Below, one piece after another: positions 34,600 through 43,079 of a stretch of DNA of 64,000 nucleotides. Origin of the DNA: Rhizomicrobium sp. (GTDB taxonomy: Bacteria; Pseudomonadota; Alphaproteobacteria; Micropepsales; Micropepsaceae); contig JBBCHM010000001.1 of assembly GCA_037200045.1 (NCBI GenBank), positions 1 through 64,000 of the forward strand. The letters are read 5' to 3'. A program made the position numbers and the translations under genes. The notes beneath the pieces were generated by a model, which saw only the letters and a program-made list of their open reading frames with translations, made no database searches and was not told the DNA's origin. Numbering within the stretch: the stretch's first letter is position 1; each line of letters opens with the position of its first letter.

Positions 34600-36378
34600 A
34601 TGAGCAAGGCACGACGCATCCTAGCCGTCATCTTCGGCTGCCTGGTGGCCCTTGCGGTCGTGCTGTTCCTGACCTGGGAACTGGCGGGCGACCGGTTGCT
34701 GGACATGGCTGTGCATCGCCTATTGGCCGACCGCTTCGACGGCATGCCGCCGGTGCGCAACGACATGCAGGCGATGCAATCGGTCAAAGTCCGCATGCGC
34801 GACGGCGTCAATCTCGCGACGCATATCTATCTGCCGGAGGGCAAGGGCCCCTGGCCGGCGATCCTGGTGCGCGACCCTTACGGGGTCACGCAATATATCT
34901 CTTGCCGGATTTTCGTCCGCTACGGCTATGCCTGCGTGCATCAGGATGTCCGCGGTCGTTTCGGCTCCGGCGGCGCTTGGTACCCGCTCGTCAACGAGCG
35001 CAATGACGGGATCGATACGATCGCCTGGATCCTCAAACAGCCCTGGCAGGACCGCAAGCTCGCGCTGTGGGGCGAGTCCTATCTCGGCCTTGTGCAATGG
35101 GCGATGGCGGACAAGCTGCCGCCCGAAGTGAAGACCTTCGTCGCCGGTGTTTCGCACGGCGATTTCTATCAGATGATCTATCACAACGGCATGTTCGTTC
35201 AGGGCATCGTCGGCGTGTGGTCGTCGGGGCTGTCGCAACCCCTGTTGAAAGCCCTGTCGTCGCAGGATCGCTGGAAGGACCATATCGCCGGGGCGATCCC
35301 CGCCGCCGGCGTCGATCCGGACGGCTTTCTCGCCGCCTGGCCGTCCTATCGCGACTATCTCCTGCATCCCGAACCCGACGATCCCTATTGGCATTCGCCG
35401 ATCTACGATGCGATCCGCAATTCGTTTGCGGGCGTGCATGTGCCGGTAATGATGATCGGGCGCAGCTACGATTTCTTCCTGCCCGGCATGCTTCAGACCT
35501 TCCGCCGCCTGCCGACCCATGCGCAAAGCGTTCTCTTTCTCGGCCCCGGCGAACATGGCGGCGCGCCCGGCGATCTCAAGGTCGATCACCCGAACCGGCG
35601 CTATTTCGCCGACACGCTCGCATGGTTCGATCACTTCCTGAGGGGCAAGCCGCTGCCGGCGTCCCTGGCGCCCGGCTACGACGTCTACATCAACGGCGCC
35701 GATCGTTGGCAGCACTATGCCGAGTGGCCCGGGGCGACGCGGCCGCTCACGCTTCACCTCGGCGACCTCGCCCATTCGCATGGCTGCGAGCGCGGCCGGC
35801 TGACGCCGCAGCCGCCGGCCGTGCCGAGTGTCGCTCGGTATCGCTACGATCCGCGTCATCCGGTGCCGACACGCGGCTCGTCCTATTCCCTGTCGACCAG
35901 TCTGGTGCCCTCCGCTGTGGCGGAACAGAAGAACGATCTGTGCGGCCGGCCGGATGTGTTGTCCTTCTCCTCCGCGCCGTTCGCCAAGGCGCGGATGATC
36001 GCCGGCGGGATGCGCGTCAAGCTCCTGGTTTCCAGCGACGCGCCGGACACTGCGTTCACGGTCAAGGTCTCCGAACATTTCGCCGATGGCCGCGTCTACA
36101 ACATCCGCGACGACATCAGCACGCTCGGCCTGCGCAACGGCGCCCGGCGGCGCCTTGCCTATCGCCCCGGCGACCAGGTGGAGGTCGATCTCGATCTCAC
36201 GCCGGTCGCCTGGCAGATCCAGAAGGGATCGCATCTGCGCTTCGACGTCTCGTCGTCGAATTTCCCCGTGTTCAACGCCCACCCCAATCGTGCCGGCCTG
36301 TGGAGTACGGCGCCGTCGCCGGTTGTCGCGACGCAGACGCTCTACGGCGGTTCGCTCGAAATTCCGTTCGCGGATTGA
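34600..36378 (+). CDS. CocE/NonD-family hydrolase (Xaa-Pro dipeptidyl-peptidase-like)
   Basis: A 592-residue hydrolase. An N-terminal membrane anchor or signal (residues 6-26; ILAVIFGCLVALAVVLFLTW) precedes the alpha/beta-hydrolase domain: MRDGVNLATHIYLPEGKGPW, VRDPYG, HQDVRGRFGSGG, nucleophile Ser in LWGESYLGLVQWAMA. The cap helices follow, then the C-terminal jelly-roll domain typical of the family (about 400-590; VKVSEHFADGRVYNIRDDIS, QIQKGSHLRFDVSSSNFPVF). Family members hydrolyse esters or amides (cocaine esterase, alpha-amino acid ester hydrolase). Here it heads the run of hydrolases next to the rhamnose genes, so an esterase role on plant conjugates is plausible. The ATG at 34600 begins just before the anchor. 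Confidence 0.87.
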   Translation: MSKARRILAVIFGCLVALAVVLFLTWELAGDRLLDMAVHRLLADRFDGMPPVRNDMQAMQSVKVRMRDGVNLATHIYLPEGKGPWPAILVRDPYGVTQYISCRIFVRYGYACVHQDVRGRFGSGGAWYPLVNERNDGIDTIAWILKQPWQDRKLALWGESYLGLVQWAMADKLPPEVKTFVAGVSHGDFYQMIYHNGMFVQGIVGVWSSGLSQPLLKALSSQDRWKDHIAGAIPAAGVDPDGFLAAWPSYRDYLLHPEPDDPYWHSPIYDAIRNSFAGVHVPVMMIGRSYDFFLPGMLQTFRRLPTHAQSVLFLGPGEHGGAPGDLKVDHPNRRYFADTLAWFDHFLRGKPLPASLAPGYDVYINGADRWQHYAEWPGATRPLTLHLGDLAHSHGCERGRLTPQPPAVPSVARYRYDPRHPVPTRGSSYSLSTSLVPSAVAEQKNDLCGRPDVLSFSSAPFAKARMIAGGMRVKLLVSSDAPDTAFTVKVSEHFADGRVYNIRDDISTLGLRNGARRRLAYRPGDQVEVDLDLTPVAWQIQKGSHLRFDVSSSNFPVFNAHPNRAGLWSTAPSPVVATQTLYGGSLEIPFAD

Positions 36379-36412
36379 GCGGCAGCCGAACCTCTGTGAA
36401 GGAGATCCCGAT

Positions 36413-37429
36413 ATGCGACGAACCCGAGCGTTTTTGGCCGGCCTCGGTTGTGCCCTGATCCTTGCCGTCGGCGGTGCCGGCTGCTCGGCTTCGGAAGGAT
36501 CGAACGCCGTCACGGTCGATTCCGTCAAAAGCGACTCCGCCGCGCCACAGGAATTCGCGATCTGGCCGGGCACCGCGCCGGGCTCCGAGAAGTGGACGCA
36601 GCAGCCCAACGACTTTTCCCTGTTCGGCGCGCACGCCGTCTACAACCTCGTTCGTCCGACCCTGACCGCGTATTTTCCCGATCCCGGGAAAGCGACGGGC
36701 ATAGCGGTGATCGTCGCGCCGGGCGGCGGTTTCCGCTTTCTCAACATCGACGTCGAAGGCACCAATATCGCGCGCTGGCTGGCGGCCCATGGCATCGCGA
36801 CCTTCGTGCTCAAATACCGAACCGCCCAGATGCCCGACAGCACGCCGGGCTTTCTGATTGCGCTGACGCAATATCTGGGTCGCCTGAAGGACGCGTCGGA
36901 GCGCGCCGCCAAGGGCGAGATATCGCTGGCCGGCGGGCCGGACAAGTCGGGTTCCGACACGCCTCCCAACATGTTCGACTGGCCGGCCTATGCCGTGGCC
37001 GATGGCGTTCGCGCGATGAAACTGGTTCGCGGCCACGCGGCAGCGTGGGGCATTGCGCCCGACAAGATCGGCTTCATGGGCTTTTCCGCCGGATCGATGG
37101 TGACCTATGGCGTGCTGACCTCCGCGCCGCCGGAAGACATGCCGAGCTTTGCCGCGCCTCTCTACTATTCGCTGTCGCCGGCAGTGCCATTGCCGGCCAA
37201 GGCGCCGCCTCTGTTTCTCGCCGCGGCGAGCGACGATCCGATTTCCTGGGGCATGCCGCAAACCTATGCGCGCTGGATCGCGGCGGGGCACGCCGCCGAG
37301 ATTCACATGTGGGCCAAGGGCGGCCATGGCCTCGGCATGACGCAGGACAGCCTCGGCGCGTCCAACTGGATCGGCTTGTTCGACGCCTGGCTGGGGACGG
37401 AGGGCTTCCGCGATCCCAAGACGCATTGA
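36413..37429 (+). CDS. Lipoprotein esterase of the alpha/beta hydrolase (BD-FAE/acetylesterase-like) family
   Basis: A 338-residue protein whose signal peptide ends in a lipobox-like GGAGC (Cys near residue 24), so it is probably a lipoprotein. Mature features: FAIWPGTAPGSEKW, typical of acetylxylan/BD-FAE-like esterases, VIVAPGGGFRFLNIDVEG (oxyanion HGGG equivalent), nucleophile Ser in IGFMGFSAGSMVTYG, AAASDDPISW (Asp) and MWAKGGHGLGM (His). Proteins opening with E/AIxLWPGxAPGS are often found in polysaccharide-utilisation loci as carbohydrate acetylesterases. It lies 34 bp after the CocE-like gene on the same strand behind GAAGGAGATCCCG, so the two are cotranscribed. Confidence 0.87.
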   Translation: MRRTRAFLAGLGCALILAVGGAGCSASEGSNAVTVDSVKSDSAAPQEFAIWPGTAPGSEKWTQQPNDFSLFGAHAVYNLVRPTLTAYFPDPGKATGIAVIVAPGGGFRFLNIDVEGTNIARWLAAHGIATFVLKYRTAQMPDSTPGFLIALTQYLGRLKDASERAAKGEISLAGGPDKSGSDTPPNMFDWPAYAVADGVRAMKLVRGHAAAWGIAPDKIGFMGFSAGSMVTYGVLTSAPPEDMPSFAAPLYYSLSPAVPLPAKAPPLFLAAASDDPISWGMPQTYARWIAAGHAAEIHMWAKGGHGLGMTQDSLGASNWIGLFDAWLGTEGFRDPKTH

Positions 37430-37438
37430 TCGATTCTG
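37424..37438 (+). promoter_or_regulatory. TTGATCGA-type motif, copy 2 (weak)
   Basis: CATTGATCGATTCTG overlaps the stop of the preceding esterase and lies about 95 bp before the next hydrolase gene. An A+T-rich TATAACTATTGACATTATGA stretch follows, which could supply promoter elements. The overlap with coding sequence lowers its weight. Confidence 0.25.
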
Positions 37439-37533
37439 ATTATAACTATTGACATTATGACGCCTGTTGAGAGGATGCTTCGCCGCTGGGCATAAAGCGG
37501 CCACCGCCGATGGCGGATGGAAGGGGAAACGTG

Positions 37534-38598
37534 ATGGATCGATGGTTCCGCAAGGGCGCGGCGATGCTTGCCGTCGTATCGGCCGTTTTTGCCGCTGCTT
37601 CGGCCGAGGGCCCCGCGACACCGCCGCTTCGCGATGTGATCCCGCCCGACGTCTCGCCGGAGGCACGCGCGATCTATGAAAAGCTGCTTCCTCCCGTCAT
37701 CGCGCGCCGCAAGGACCTGAAGATCCCGCACACCCTTGCCGAGTTCGACGCGCGCAATGCCGCGATCGTCGCCGGCTGCACGCCTGGCGCAGACGCCACC
37801 ATCAAGGCGATGGGTGTCGCGACGGCCGAACGTCGCTTGGGCGGTGTCGGCGTGTTCGAGACCACGCCGGCGCAATTCAAGGACGACGGCACCGTCCTGA
37901 TCCGCGTCCATGGCGGCGGCTTCATCCAGGGCTCGGCGCATTCCTCGGCGGCGATGGATGCGGTCATGGCGAAGGCGCTGGGGCGGCGGATCTTGTCCGT
38001 GGACTATACGCTGGCGCCGCGCGGCAAATGGAACACCGTCACCGATCAGGTCATCGCGGTCTACAAGGCGGTGCTCGCGCAGGGCTACAAGCCCGAGAAT
38101 ATCGGCATGTTCGGCGACTCGGCCGGCGCCAATATCGTTCCGGCCTCCGTGCTCAAATTGCGCGATCAAGGTCTGCCGATGCCGGCGGCCGTCCTGCTGC
38201 TGTCGCCCTGTGTCGACTTCACCCGCAACAGCGACACCGAGGCCACGTTGCGCGATGCCGATCCCGTGCTGTGGAACCAGGACGACATGGTGGCCGGGCT
38301 CAGCGCCTATGCCGATCCGGCCGATTGGAAGAATCCCTATGTCTCGCCGATCTATGGCGACTTCACGAAGGGATTTCCGCCCGTCCTGCTCCAGGTCGGC
38401 ACGCGCGAAATCCTCCTCAGCGATTCGATCCGCTTCTACCAGGCGATCAAGATGGCCGGCGGCGACGCCGAGCTCGACGTCTATGAAGGCATGGCGCACG
38501 TCTTTCAGTCCTACATGATGGGCACGCCGGAGCAGAAGGAAGCCTTCGCCGAGATGGGGCGCTTCTGGTCGCGGCATCTGCAGCCGCGCAAGCCGTGA
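37534..38598 (+). CDS. Exported HSL-type alpha/beta hydrolase (paralogue of 50643-51701)
   Basis: A 354-residue esterase with a signal peptide (MDRWFRKGAAMLAVVSAVFA, cut near ASA). It is a hormone-sensitive-lipase-type hydrolase: the oxyanion HGGG in VLIRVHGGGFIQGS, nucleophile Ser in IGMFGDSAGANIVPAS, PPVLLQVGTREILLSDS (acid region) and YEGMAHVFQSYM (His). The same order and near-identical motifs occur in 50643-51701. HSL-type enzymes cleave small acyl esters. AAGGGGAAAC precedes GTG-ATG at 37531/37534; the ATG was used. The GH3 gene follows after 40 bp, so it is likely cotranscribed. Confidence 0.88.
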   Translation: MDRWFRKGAAMLAVVSAVFAAASAEGPATPPLRDVIPPDVSPEARAIYEKLLPPVIARRKDLKIPHTLAEFDARNAAIVAGCTPGADATIKAMGVATAERRLGGVGVFETTPAQFKDDGTVLIRVHGGGFIQGSAHSSAAMDAVMAKALGRRILSVDYTLAPRGKWNTVTDQVIAVYKAVLAQGYKPENIGMFGDSAGANIVPASVLKLRDQGLPMPAAVLLLSPCVDFTRNSDTEATLRDADPVLWNQDDMVAGLSAYADPADWKNPYVSPIYGDFTKGFPPVLLQVGTREILLSDSIRFYQAIKMAGGDAELDVYEGMAHVFQSYMMGTPEQKEAFAEMGRFWSRHLQPRKP

Positions 38599-38638
38599 TC
38601 CGGGCCACCCGACATTCGAATCGAAGGGGCAATTGAAC

Positions 38639-40897
38639 ATGAAGACCTTTGCAGCCGCTGCCGCCGCCATGCTGGTCGTTGCTTTCGCGCCCGTGCGAGG
38701 CGAAGACGTTGCCGCGGTGCGTCCCTGGATGAACACGGCGCTGTCGCCCGATGCGCGGGCCGATCTCGTCATCGCGGCCATGACCCAGGACGAAAAGCTT
38801 CTCCTGGTGAACGGTTATTTCGGCGCCGCGCTTCCCGGTCTTCCGATGCCGCCCGGCGTCGCGGCGGCCGACCTGCCGACGGTATCGGGCTACATCCCCG
38901 GCATAGCGCGGCTGGGAATTCCCGCGATCACGGAAAGCGACGCGGGCATCGGCATCGCCAATCAGCTCCATCTGCGCAAGGGCGACCAGGCAACGGCGTT
39001 GCCGTCGGGGCTTCTCACCGCCGCGACGTGGAATACCGATATCGCCTTTGCTGCCGGCGCCGTGCTGGGCGAAGAGGCGCGCGATCGCGGCTATGATGTC
39101 GTGCTCGGCGGCGCGATGAACCTTGCGCGCGAGCCGCGCTCCGGGCGTACCTTCGAATATGCCGGCGAGGACCCGCTGCTGGCGGGCACCATCGTGGGCG
39201 AGGAAATCCGCGGCATCCAGGCGCAAGGCGTGATCACGACCGCCAAGCATTACGCCCTCAACGATCAGGAGACCGCGCGCACCTCGCTGAGCGCCAATAT
39301 CGATTGGGCGGCGGCGCGCGAATCCGATCTGCTCGCCTTCGAGATCGCGCTGGAGCACGGTCATCCCGGCGCCATCATGTGCTCCTACAACAAGATCAAC
39401 GGGGTCTATGGCTGCGAGAACCCTTACATCCTGACCAAAGCCCTGAAGCAGGATTGGAGCTATGCCGGCTGGGTGATGTCCGATTGGGGCGCGACCCACA
39501 GCACGGTGGCTGCAGCCAATGCCGGTCTCGACCAGGAGTCGGCCTGGATCGCCGACGGCACGGATTTCTTCGGCCCGCCGCTCAAGGCGGCGCTGGCAAA
39601 CGGCACGGTGGCGCCGGCCCGGCTCGACGACATGGTGCATCGCTATCTGCGCAGCCTGTTTGCCGCCGGCCTGGTCGATCATCCGCTGACGGTCAAGCCG
39701 ACGGACCTCGCCGCCCATGCCGCGACGGTGCAGGCGGATGCGGAGCAGGGCATCGTGCTCCTGAAGAACGACGGCGTGCTTCCGCTCGCGGCCAAGGCGC
39801 GGCGCATCGCGGTGATCGGCGGCTATGCCGATCGCGGCGTGATGTCCGGCGGCGGCTCGTCGCAAGTCGTTCCGGTCGGCAACACGCCCGACACGGAGAT
39901 CCCGATCAGCGGCGCCGCCCATCCTTTCCCGGGCCTGGGCTATATCCGCATGGCCGCCATCACGCTCAGCCCGCCCGCGCCGCTGGCGCGGATTGCCGCG
40001 CTGGCGCCCAAGGCGCGCGTTGGCTTTGCTGCGGGCGACGATGTGGCAAAAGCAGTCGCCCTCGCGCGCAATTCCGATGTCGTCGTCGTGTTCGCGGTGC
40101 AGTGGATGACCGAGAGCGAGGATGTGCGCGACCTGTCGCTGCCGGATCGCCAGGACGAACTGATCGCGGCGCTGGCCGCGGCCAACAAGCATGTCGTGGT
40201 CGTGTTGGAGACCGGCGGGCCGGTGCTGATGCCCTGGCTGCCGAAAGTCGGCGCGGTCGTGGAAGCCTGGTACGCCGGCAACAGCGGCAGCGCAGCGATC
40301 GCGAATGTTCTGTTTGGCAAAGCCGATGCCGCGGGTCGCCTGCCGATCACCTTCCCCGCCGGCGAGGATCAATTGCCGCGGCCGCAAATTCCCGGCGCCG
40401 GCATCGTCTCCGACCCGTTCCAGCCGAGCCGGCCGCCGGAAGCGGTCGCCGTCGACTACCGCGAAGGCGCCGATATCGGCTATCGCTGGTTCGCCAAGCA
40501 GAGCGAGCAGCCGCTGTTTCCGTTCGGCTACGGCCTCTCCTACACGAGCTTCGCGTTCAGCGGTCTTTCCGCTTCCGGCGGCACCGCGCTCACCGCGCAT
40601 GTCACGGTCGCGAACACCGGCAAGCGCACCGGTTGGGAGACGGCGCAGTTCTATGTCACGCCGCCGGCACCGGGCGCCGTGGCGCGGCTGGTTGGCTGGC
40701 GCAAGGTCCAGCTCAAACCCGGCGAGAAGCGCGATGTCGTGGTGACGGCCGATCTGCGGACGATCGCGCATTTCGACGATGCCGCGGATGTGTGGCGCAT
40801 AGCGCCGGGCAGTTATCGCGTCGCGGCGGGCGGCTCCTCGGCCGACCTTCCCTTGGCGACGACGGTCACTCTCGACGCCGCGACGCTGAAGCCTTGA
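38639..40897 (+). CDS. Exported GH3 beta-glucosidase-like glycosidase
   Basis: A 752-residue family-3 glycoside hydrolase. Signal peptide at residues 1-21. The TIM-barrel domain (about 30-330) has LGIPAITESDAGIG, GVITTAKHYALNDQETAR and the nucleophile Asp282 in AGWVMSDWGATHS. The alpha/beta sandwich domain (about 360-590) has VVVFAVQWMTESEDVRDLSL with the general-acid region, and AVVEAWYAGNSGSAAIANVL. A fibronectin-III-like C-terminal domain covers about 635-740 (LSYTSFAFSGLSA, VTVANTGKRTGWETAQFYVT). The layout is that of beta-glucosidase/beta-xylosidase enzymes. In the rhamnose locus the likely job is removal of glucose from rutinose- or neohesperidose-type glycosides after GH106 has removed rhamnose; this is inferred. 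Confidence 0.92.
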   Translation: MKTFAAAAAAMLVVAFAPVRGEDVAAVRPWMNTALSPDARADLVIAAMTQDEKLLLVNGYFGAALPGLPMPPGVAAADLPTVSGYIPGIARLGIPAITESDAGIGIANQLHLRKGDQATALPSGLLTAATWNTDIAFAAGAVLGEEARDRGYDVVLGGAMNLAREPRSGRTFEYAGEDPLLAGTIVGEEIRGIQAQGVITTAKHYALNDQETARTSLSANIDWAAARESDLLAFEIALEHGHPGAIMCSYNKINGVYGCENPYILTKALKQDWSYAGWVMSDWGATHSTVAAANAGLDQESAWIADGTDFFGPPLKAALANGTVAPARLDDMVHRYLRSLFAAGLVDHPLTVKPTDLAAHAATVQADAEQGIVLLKNDGVLPLAAKARRIAVIGGYADRGVMSGGGSSQVVPVGNTPDTEIPISGAAHPFPGLGYIRMAAITLSPPAPLARIAALAPKARVGFAAGDDVAKAVALARNSDVVVVFAVQWMTESEDVRDLSLPDRQDELIAALAAANKHVVVVLETGGPVLMPWLPKVGAVVEAWYAGNSGSAAIANVLFGKADAAGRLPITFPAGEDQLPRPQIPGAGIVSDPFQPSRPPEAVAVDYREGADIGYRWFAKQSEQPLFPFGYGLSYTSFAFSGLSASGGTALTAHVTVANTGKRTGWETAQFYVTPPAPGAVARLVGWRKVQLKPGEKRDVVVTADLRTIAHFDDAADVWRIAPGSYRVAAGGSSADLPLATTVTLDAATLKP

Positions 40898-40903
40898 GGG
40901 CGT

Positions 40904-41686
40904 TCAATCGTCGGCGGCGATGATCACTTTGACGTTCGCCTTCTCAAGCATCTTCACATGCTTGTCGCCGATGGCGCTGTCCGTGATCAGGATATCGATA
41001 TCCTGAAGGCCGCAGACCGCGTGGCCCGTCGGCGCGTCGAACTTGCTGCTGTCGATCAGCGCCACGACCTCGTCCGCGCGGTCGAGCAGACGCCGCTCCA
41101 CCTGCACCAGCAAAACGTCGGTCTGCATCAGGCCGTGCTGCCCGATCGCCGCGGCACTCATGAACAGCTTGGAGGCATGGAACCGCTCCATCCCGTCGTC
41201 CTCGATGGGCGACAGGATGATGTTCTGCTCGCGGAAGATCGTGCCGGCCGGCACCGAAACCTGGGTTCCGGCCTGCGCCAGGAGCGCGCTCACGATGTGC
41301 AGCGAATTGGTCAGCACCTGCAGGCCGAGCGGCTCCAGCAGATGGCACATCTGCAGCGTCGTCGAGCCGCCATCGATGATCACCGACTCGCCCGGCTTGC
41401 ACAGCGTCGCGGCGGCGCGGCCGATGATTTCCTTCTGCTTGCGGTTCTTGCCGATATTCTCCTGGAAGGGGACGCCGGCCAGGCCCGGCCGCGTTCCGTG
41501 CTCGCTCCCGATCAGCCGCGCCCCGCCGCGCAGCCGGGTGATCTTTCCGTCCTTCTCCAGCCGGTGCAGGTCGCGGCGCAACGTCGCCGGCGATCCCTGG
41601 ATGCGCCGGTCGAGCTCCTCGAAGCGGATGAAGCCGCGCTGGCGCAGGAGCTCCAATATCAGTTGTTCGCGTTCGGCAGCGTGCAT
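40904..41686 (-). CDS. DeoR/GlpR-family transcriptional regulator (candidate rhamnose regulator)
   Basis: A 260-residue DeoR-family repressor. The N-terminal winged helix covers about residues 3-55 (EREQLILELLRQRGFIRFEE, GSPATLRRDLHRLEKDGKIT, RLRGGARL). The sugar-phosphate-sensing DeoRC domain (about 75-235) has SVIIDGGSTTLQMCHLL, VLTNSLHIVSALLA, ALIDSSKFDAPTGHAVCGLQ and DILITDSAIGD. The effector in this family is usually a phosphorylated sugar; next to rhaI and rhaD it is probably rhamnulose-1-phosphate. It is the last gene of the rhaD-rhaI-regulator run on the minus strand (78 bp after rhaI) and converges on the GH3 gene with only 6 bp between. Confidence 0.92.
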   Translation of the reverse strand: MHAAEREQLILELLRQRGFIRFEELDRRIQGSPATLRRDLHRLEKDGKITRLRGGARLIGSEHGTRPGLAGVPFQENIGKNRKQKEIIGRAAATLCKPGESVIIDGGSTTLQMCHLLEPLGLQVLTNSLHIVSALLAQAGTQVSVPAGTIFREQNIILSPIEDDGMERFHASKLFMSAAAIGQHGLMQTDVLLVQVERRLLDRADEVVALIDSSKFDAPTGHAVCGLQDIDILITDSAIGDKHVKMLEKANVKVIIAADD

Positions 41687-41764
41687 GAGTGAACTCGGTC
41701 GGGAGGCAACAGAGATTCGCTAGCATTCAAGCATAACCGCTCACGACGCAAGCCCGACAGCCGC

Positions 41765-43060
41765 TCAGACGATACCCGCGGCGGTGCTCGCAGCCTTGCG
41801 CTCCTGCGCCTTGCGGGCGCGCCAGCCGCTGGCGCGGTAGACGGCGAGCGGATCGATCGCGCCGCCGGCCTCGAGCCGGCACATCGCCACCAGCGGCGAG
41901 ACGTCCGTCGCATAGGCCCGCCGCAGCGCCTGGAACGCCATCATCGCGTCGTTGGCGTCCTGGGCGGCATGCAGCGCCGCGCGGTCGACCAGGAGCGCCT
42001 TGGCATAGGCGCCGGCGATTGCCTCGGCCGAGGACAGAAGGCTCTCGATCGGATCGGTCACGTTGTGCGACTGGTCGATCATGTAGGCCGGCGCGAATTC
42101 GCCCTCGGCGCGGGCCTCGGCTTCCACCAGTTCGTTGAACACCAGGAACAGCTGATGCGGATTGATCGAGCCGCTGTCGAGATCGTCGTCGCCGTATTTG
42201 CTGTCGTTGAAGTGGAAACCGCCGAGCTTGCCGGCGCGGTCCAGCCGCGCCACGATCTGCTCGATGTTCACGTTCGGCGCGTGATGGCCGAGATCGACCA
42301 GGCAACGCGCCTTCGGCCCCAGCGCCTGCGCCGCCAGCAGCGACGAACCCCAATCCGAGATCACGGTGGAATAGAAGGCCGGCTCATAGAGCTTGTGCTC
42401 GAGCAGCATGTGCCAGCCATCGGGAAGGGCCGCGTGAATCTGCGACGCGCTTTCGAGATAGCGGTCGAAGGCGCGGTTGAAATCCTGCTGTCCCGGAAAG
42501 TTCGAGCCGTCGCCGATCCAAACCGTCAGCGCCGAGGAGCCGAGCGCGACGCCGGCTTCGATGCATTCGATGTTGTGCGCCACGGCCTGCGCCCGCGCAC
42601 CGGCATCGGTCGAAGCCAGGCTCCCATTGCGGTAGGAGTGGGCTTGGCCTTTCTGGTCCTGGAAGGTGTTGGAGTTCACCGCGTCGAAGCCCAGGCCCAG
42701 CGCGCCGGCCTCTTCACGCAGCGCGCGATAATCGCTCACCCGGTCCCAGGGAAAATGCGGCGAGACGCGCGGCGCAACGCGGCAAAGCTGCTGTACGAGT
42801 GCGCAGTCCTCCAGCTTTTCGTGGATATTGGTCGGCTCGCCGGGAATCGGAAACTTCGCAAAGCGCGTGCCGCCGACACCGCTGCCCCAGGTCGGGGTCG
42901 CGACCGAGAAGCGGGCGAGCTTCGCCTTGATCGTCTCGATGTCCGTGCCGCGGCGGCGCAAGCTGCGGCCGAGGCCGCCATAGTCGTCCTCCAGCGCAGC
43001 CATCTGCGCCGCATTGCTGGCGGCGATCTGGTCGAACGAAAGAGGCGGGGCGGACGGCAT
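41765..43060 (-). CDS. rhaI: L-rhamnose isomerase
   Basis: A 431-residue TIM-barrel sugar isomerase of the RhaI type (Pseudomonas stutzeri/Rhizobium class, distinct from E. coli RhaA). It converts L-rhamnose to L-rhamnulose. Metal and substrate residues are expected in WIGDGSNFPGQQDF, MLLEHKLYEPAFYSTVISDW, LVDLGHHAPNVNIEQIVARL and GGFHFNDSKYGDDDLDSGSI, which all match the family. The C-terminus (MCRLEAGGAIDPLAVYRASG) is also typical. The ATG at 43060 (MPSAPPLSFDQIAASN) is placed 19 bp after the rhaD stop; an upstream in-frame start lies inside rhaD and was rejected. Confidence 0.94.
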   Translation of the reverse strand: MPSAPPLSFDQIAASNAAQMAALEDDYGGLGRSLRRRGTDIETIKAKLARFSVATPTWGSGVGGTRFAKFPIPGEPTNIHEKLEDCALVQQLCRVAPRVSPHFPWDRVSDYRALREEAGALGLGFDAVNSNTFQDQKGQAHSYRNGSLASTDAGARAQAVAHNIECIEAGVALGSSALTVWIGDGSNFPGQQDFNRAFDRYLESASQIHAALPDGWHMLLEHKLYEPAFYSTVISDWGSSLLAAQALGPKARCLVDLGHHAPNVNIEQIVARLDRAGKLGGFHFNDSKYGDDDLDSGSINPHQLFLVFNELVEAEARAEGEFAPAYMIDQSHNVTDPIESLLSSAEAIAGAYAKALLVDRAALHAAQDANDAMMAFQALRRAYATDVSPLVAMCRLEAGGAIDPLAVYRASGWRARKAQERKAASTAAGIV

Positions 43061-43079
43061 AGGGCGATTGTCCCCCCGA

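Noticed and set aside
34380-34811. Minus-strand frame before the CocE-like gene
   Set aside because: It runs across the promoter region and into the antisense of the hydrolase, with no ribosome site or family resemblance.
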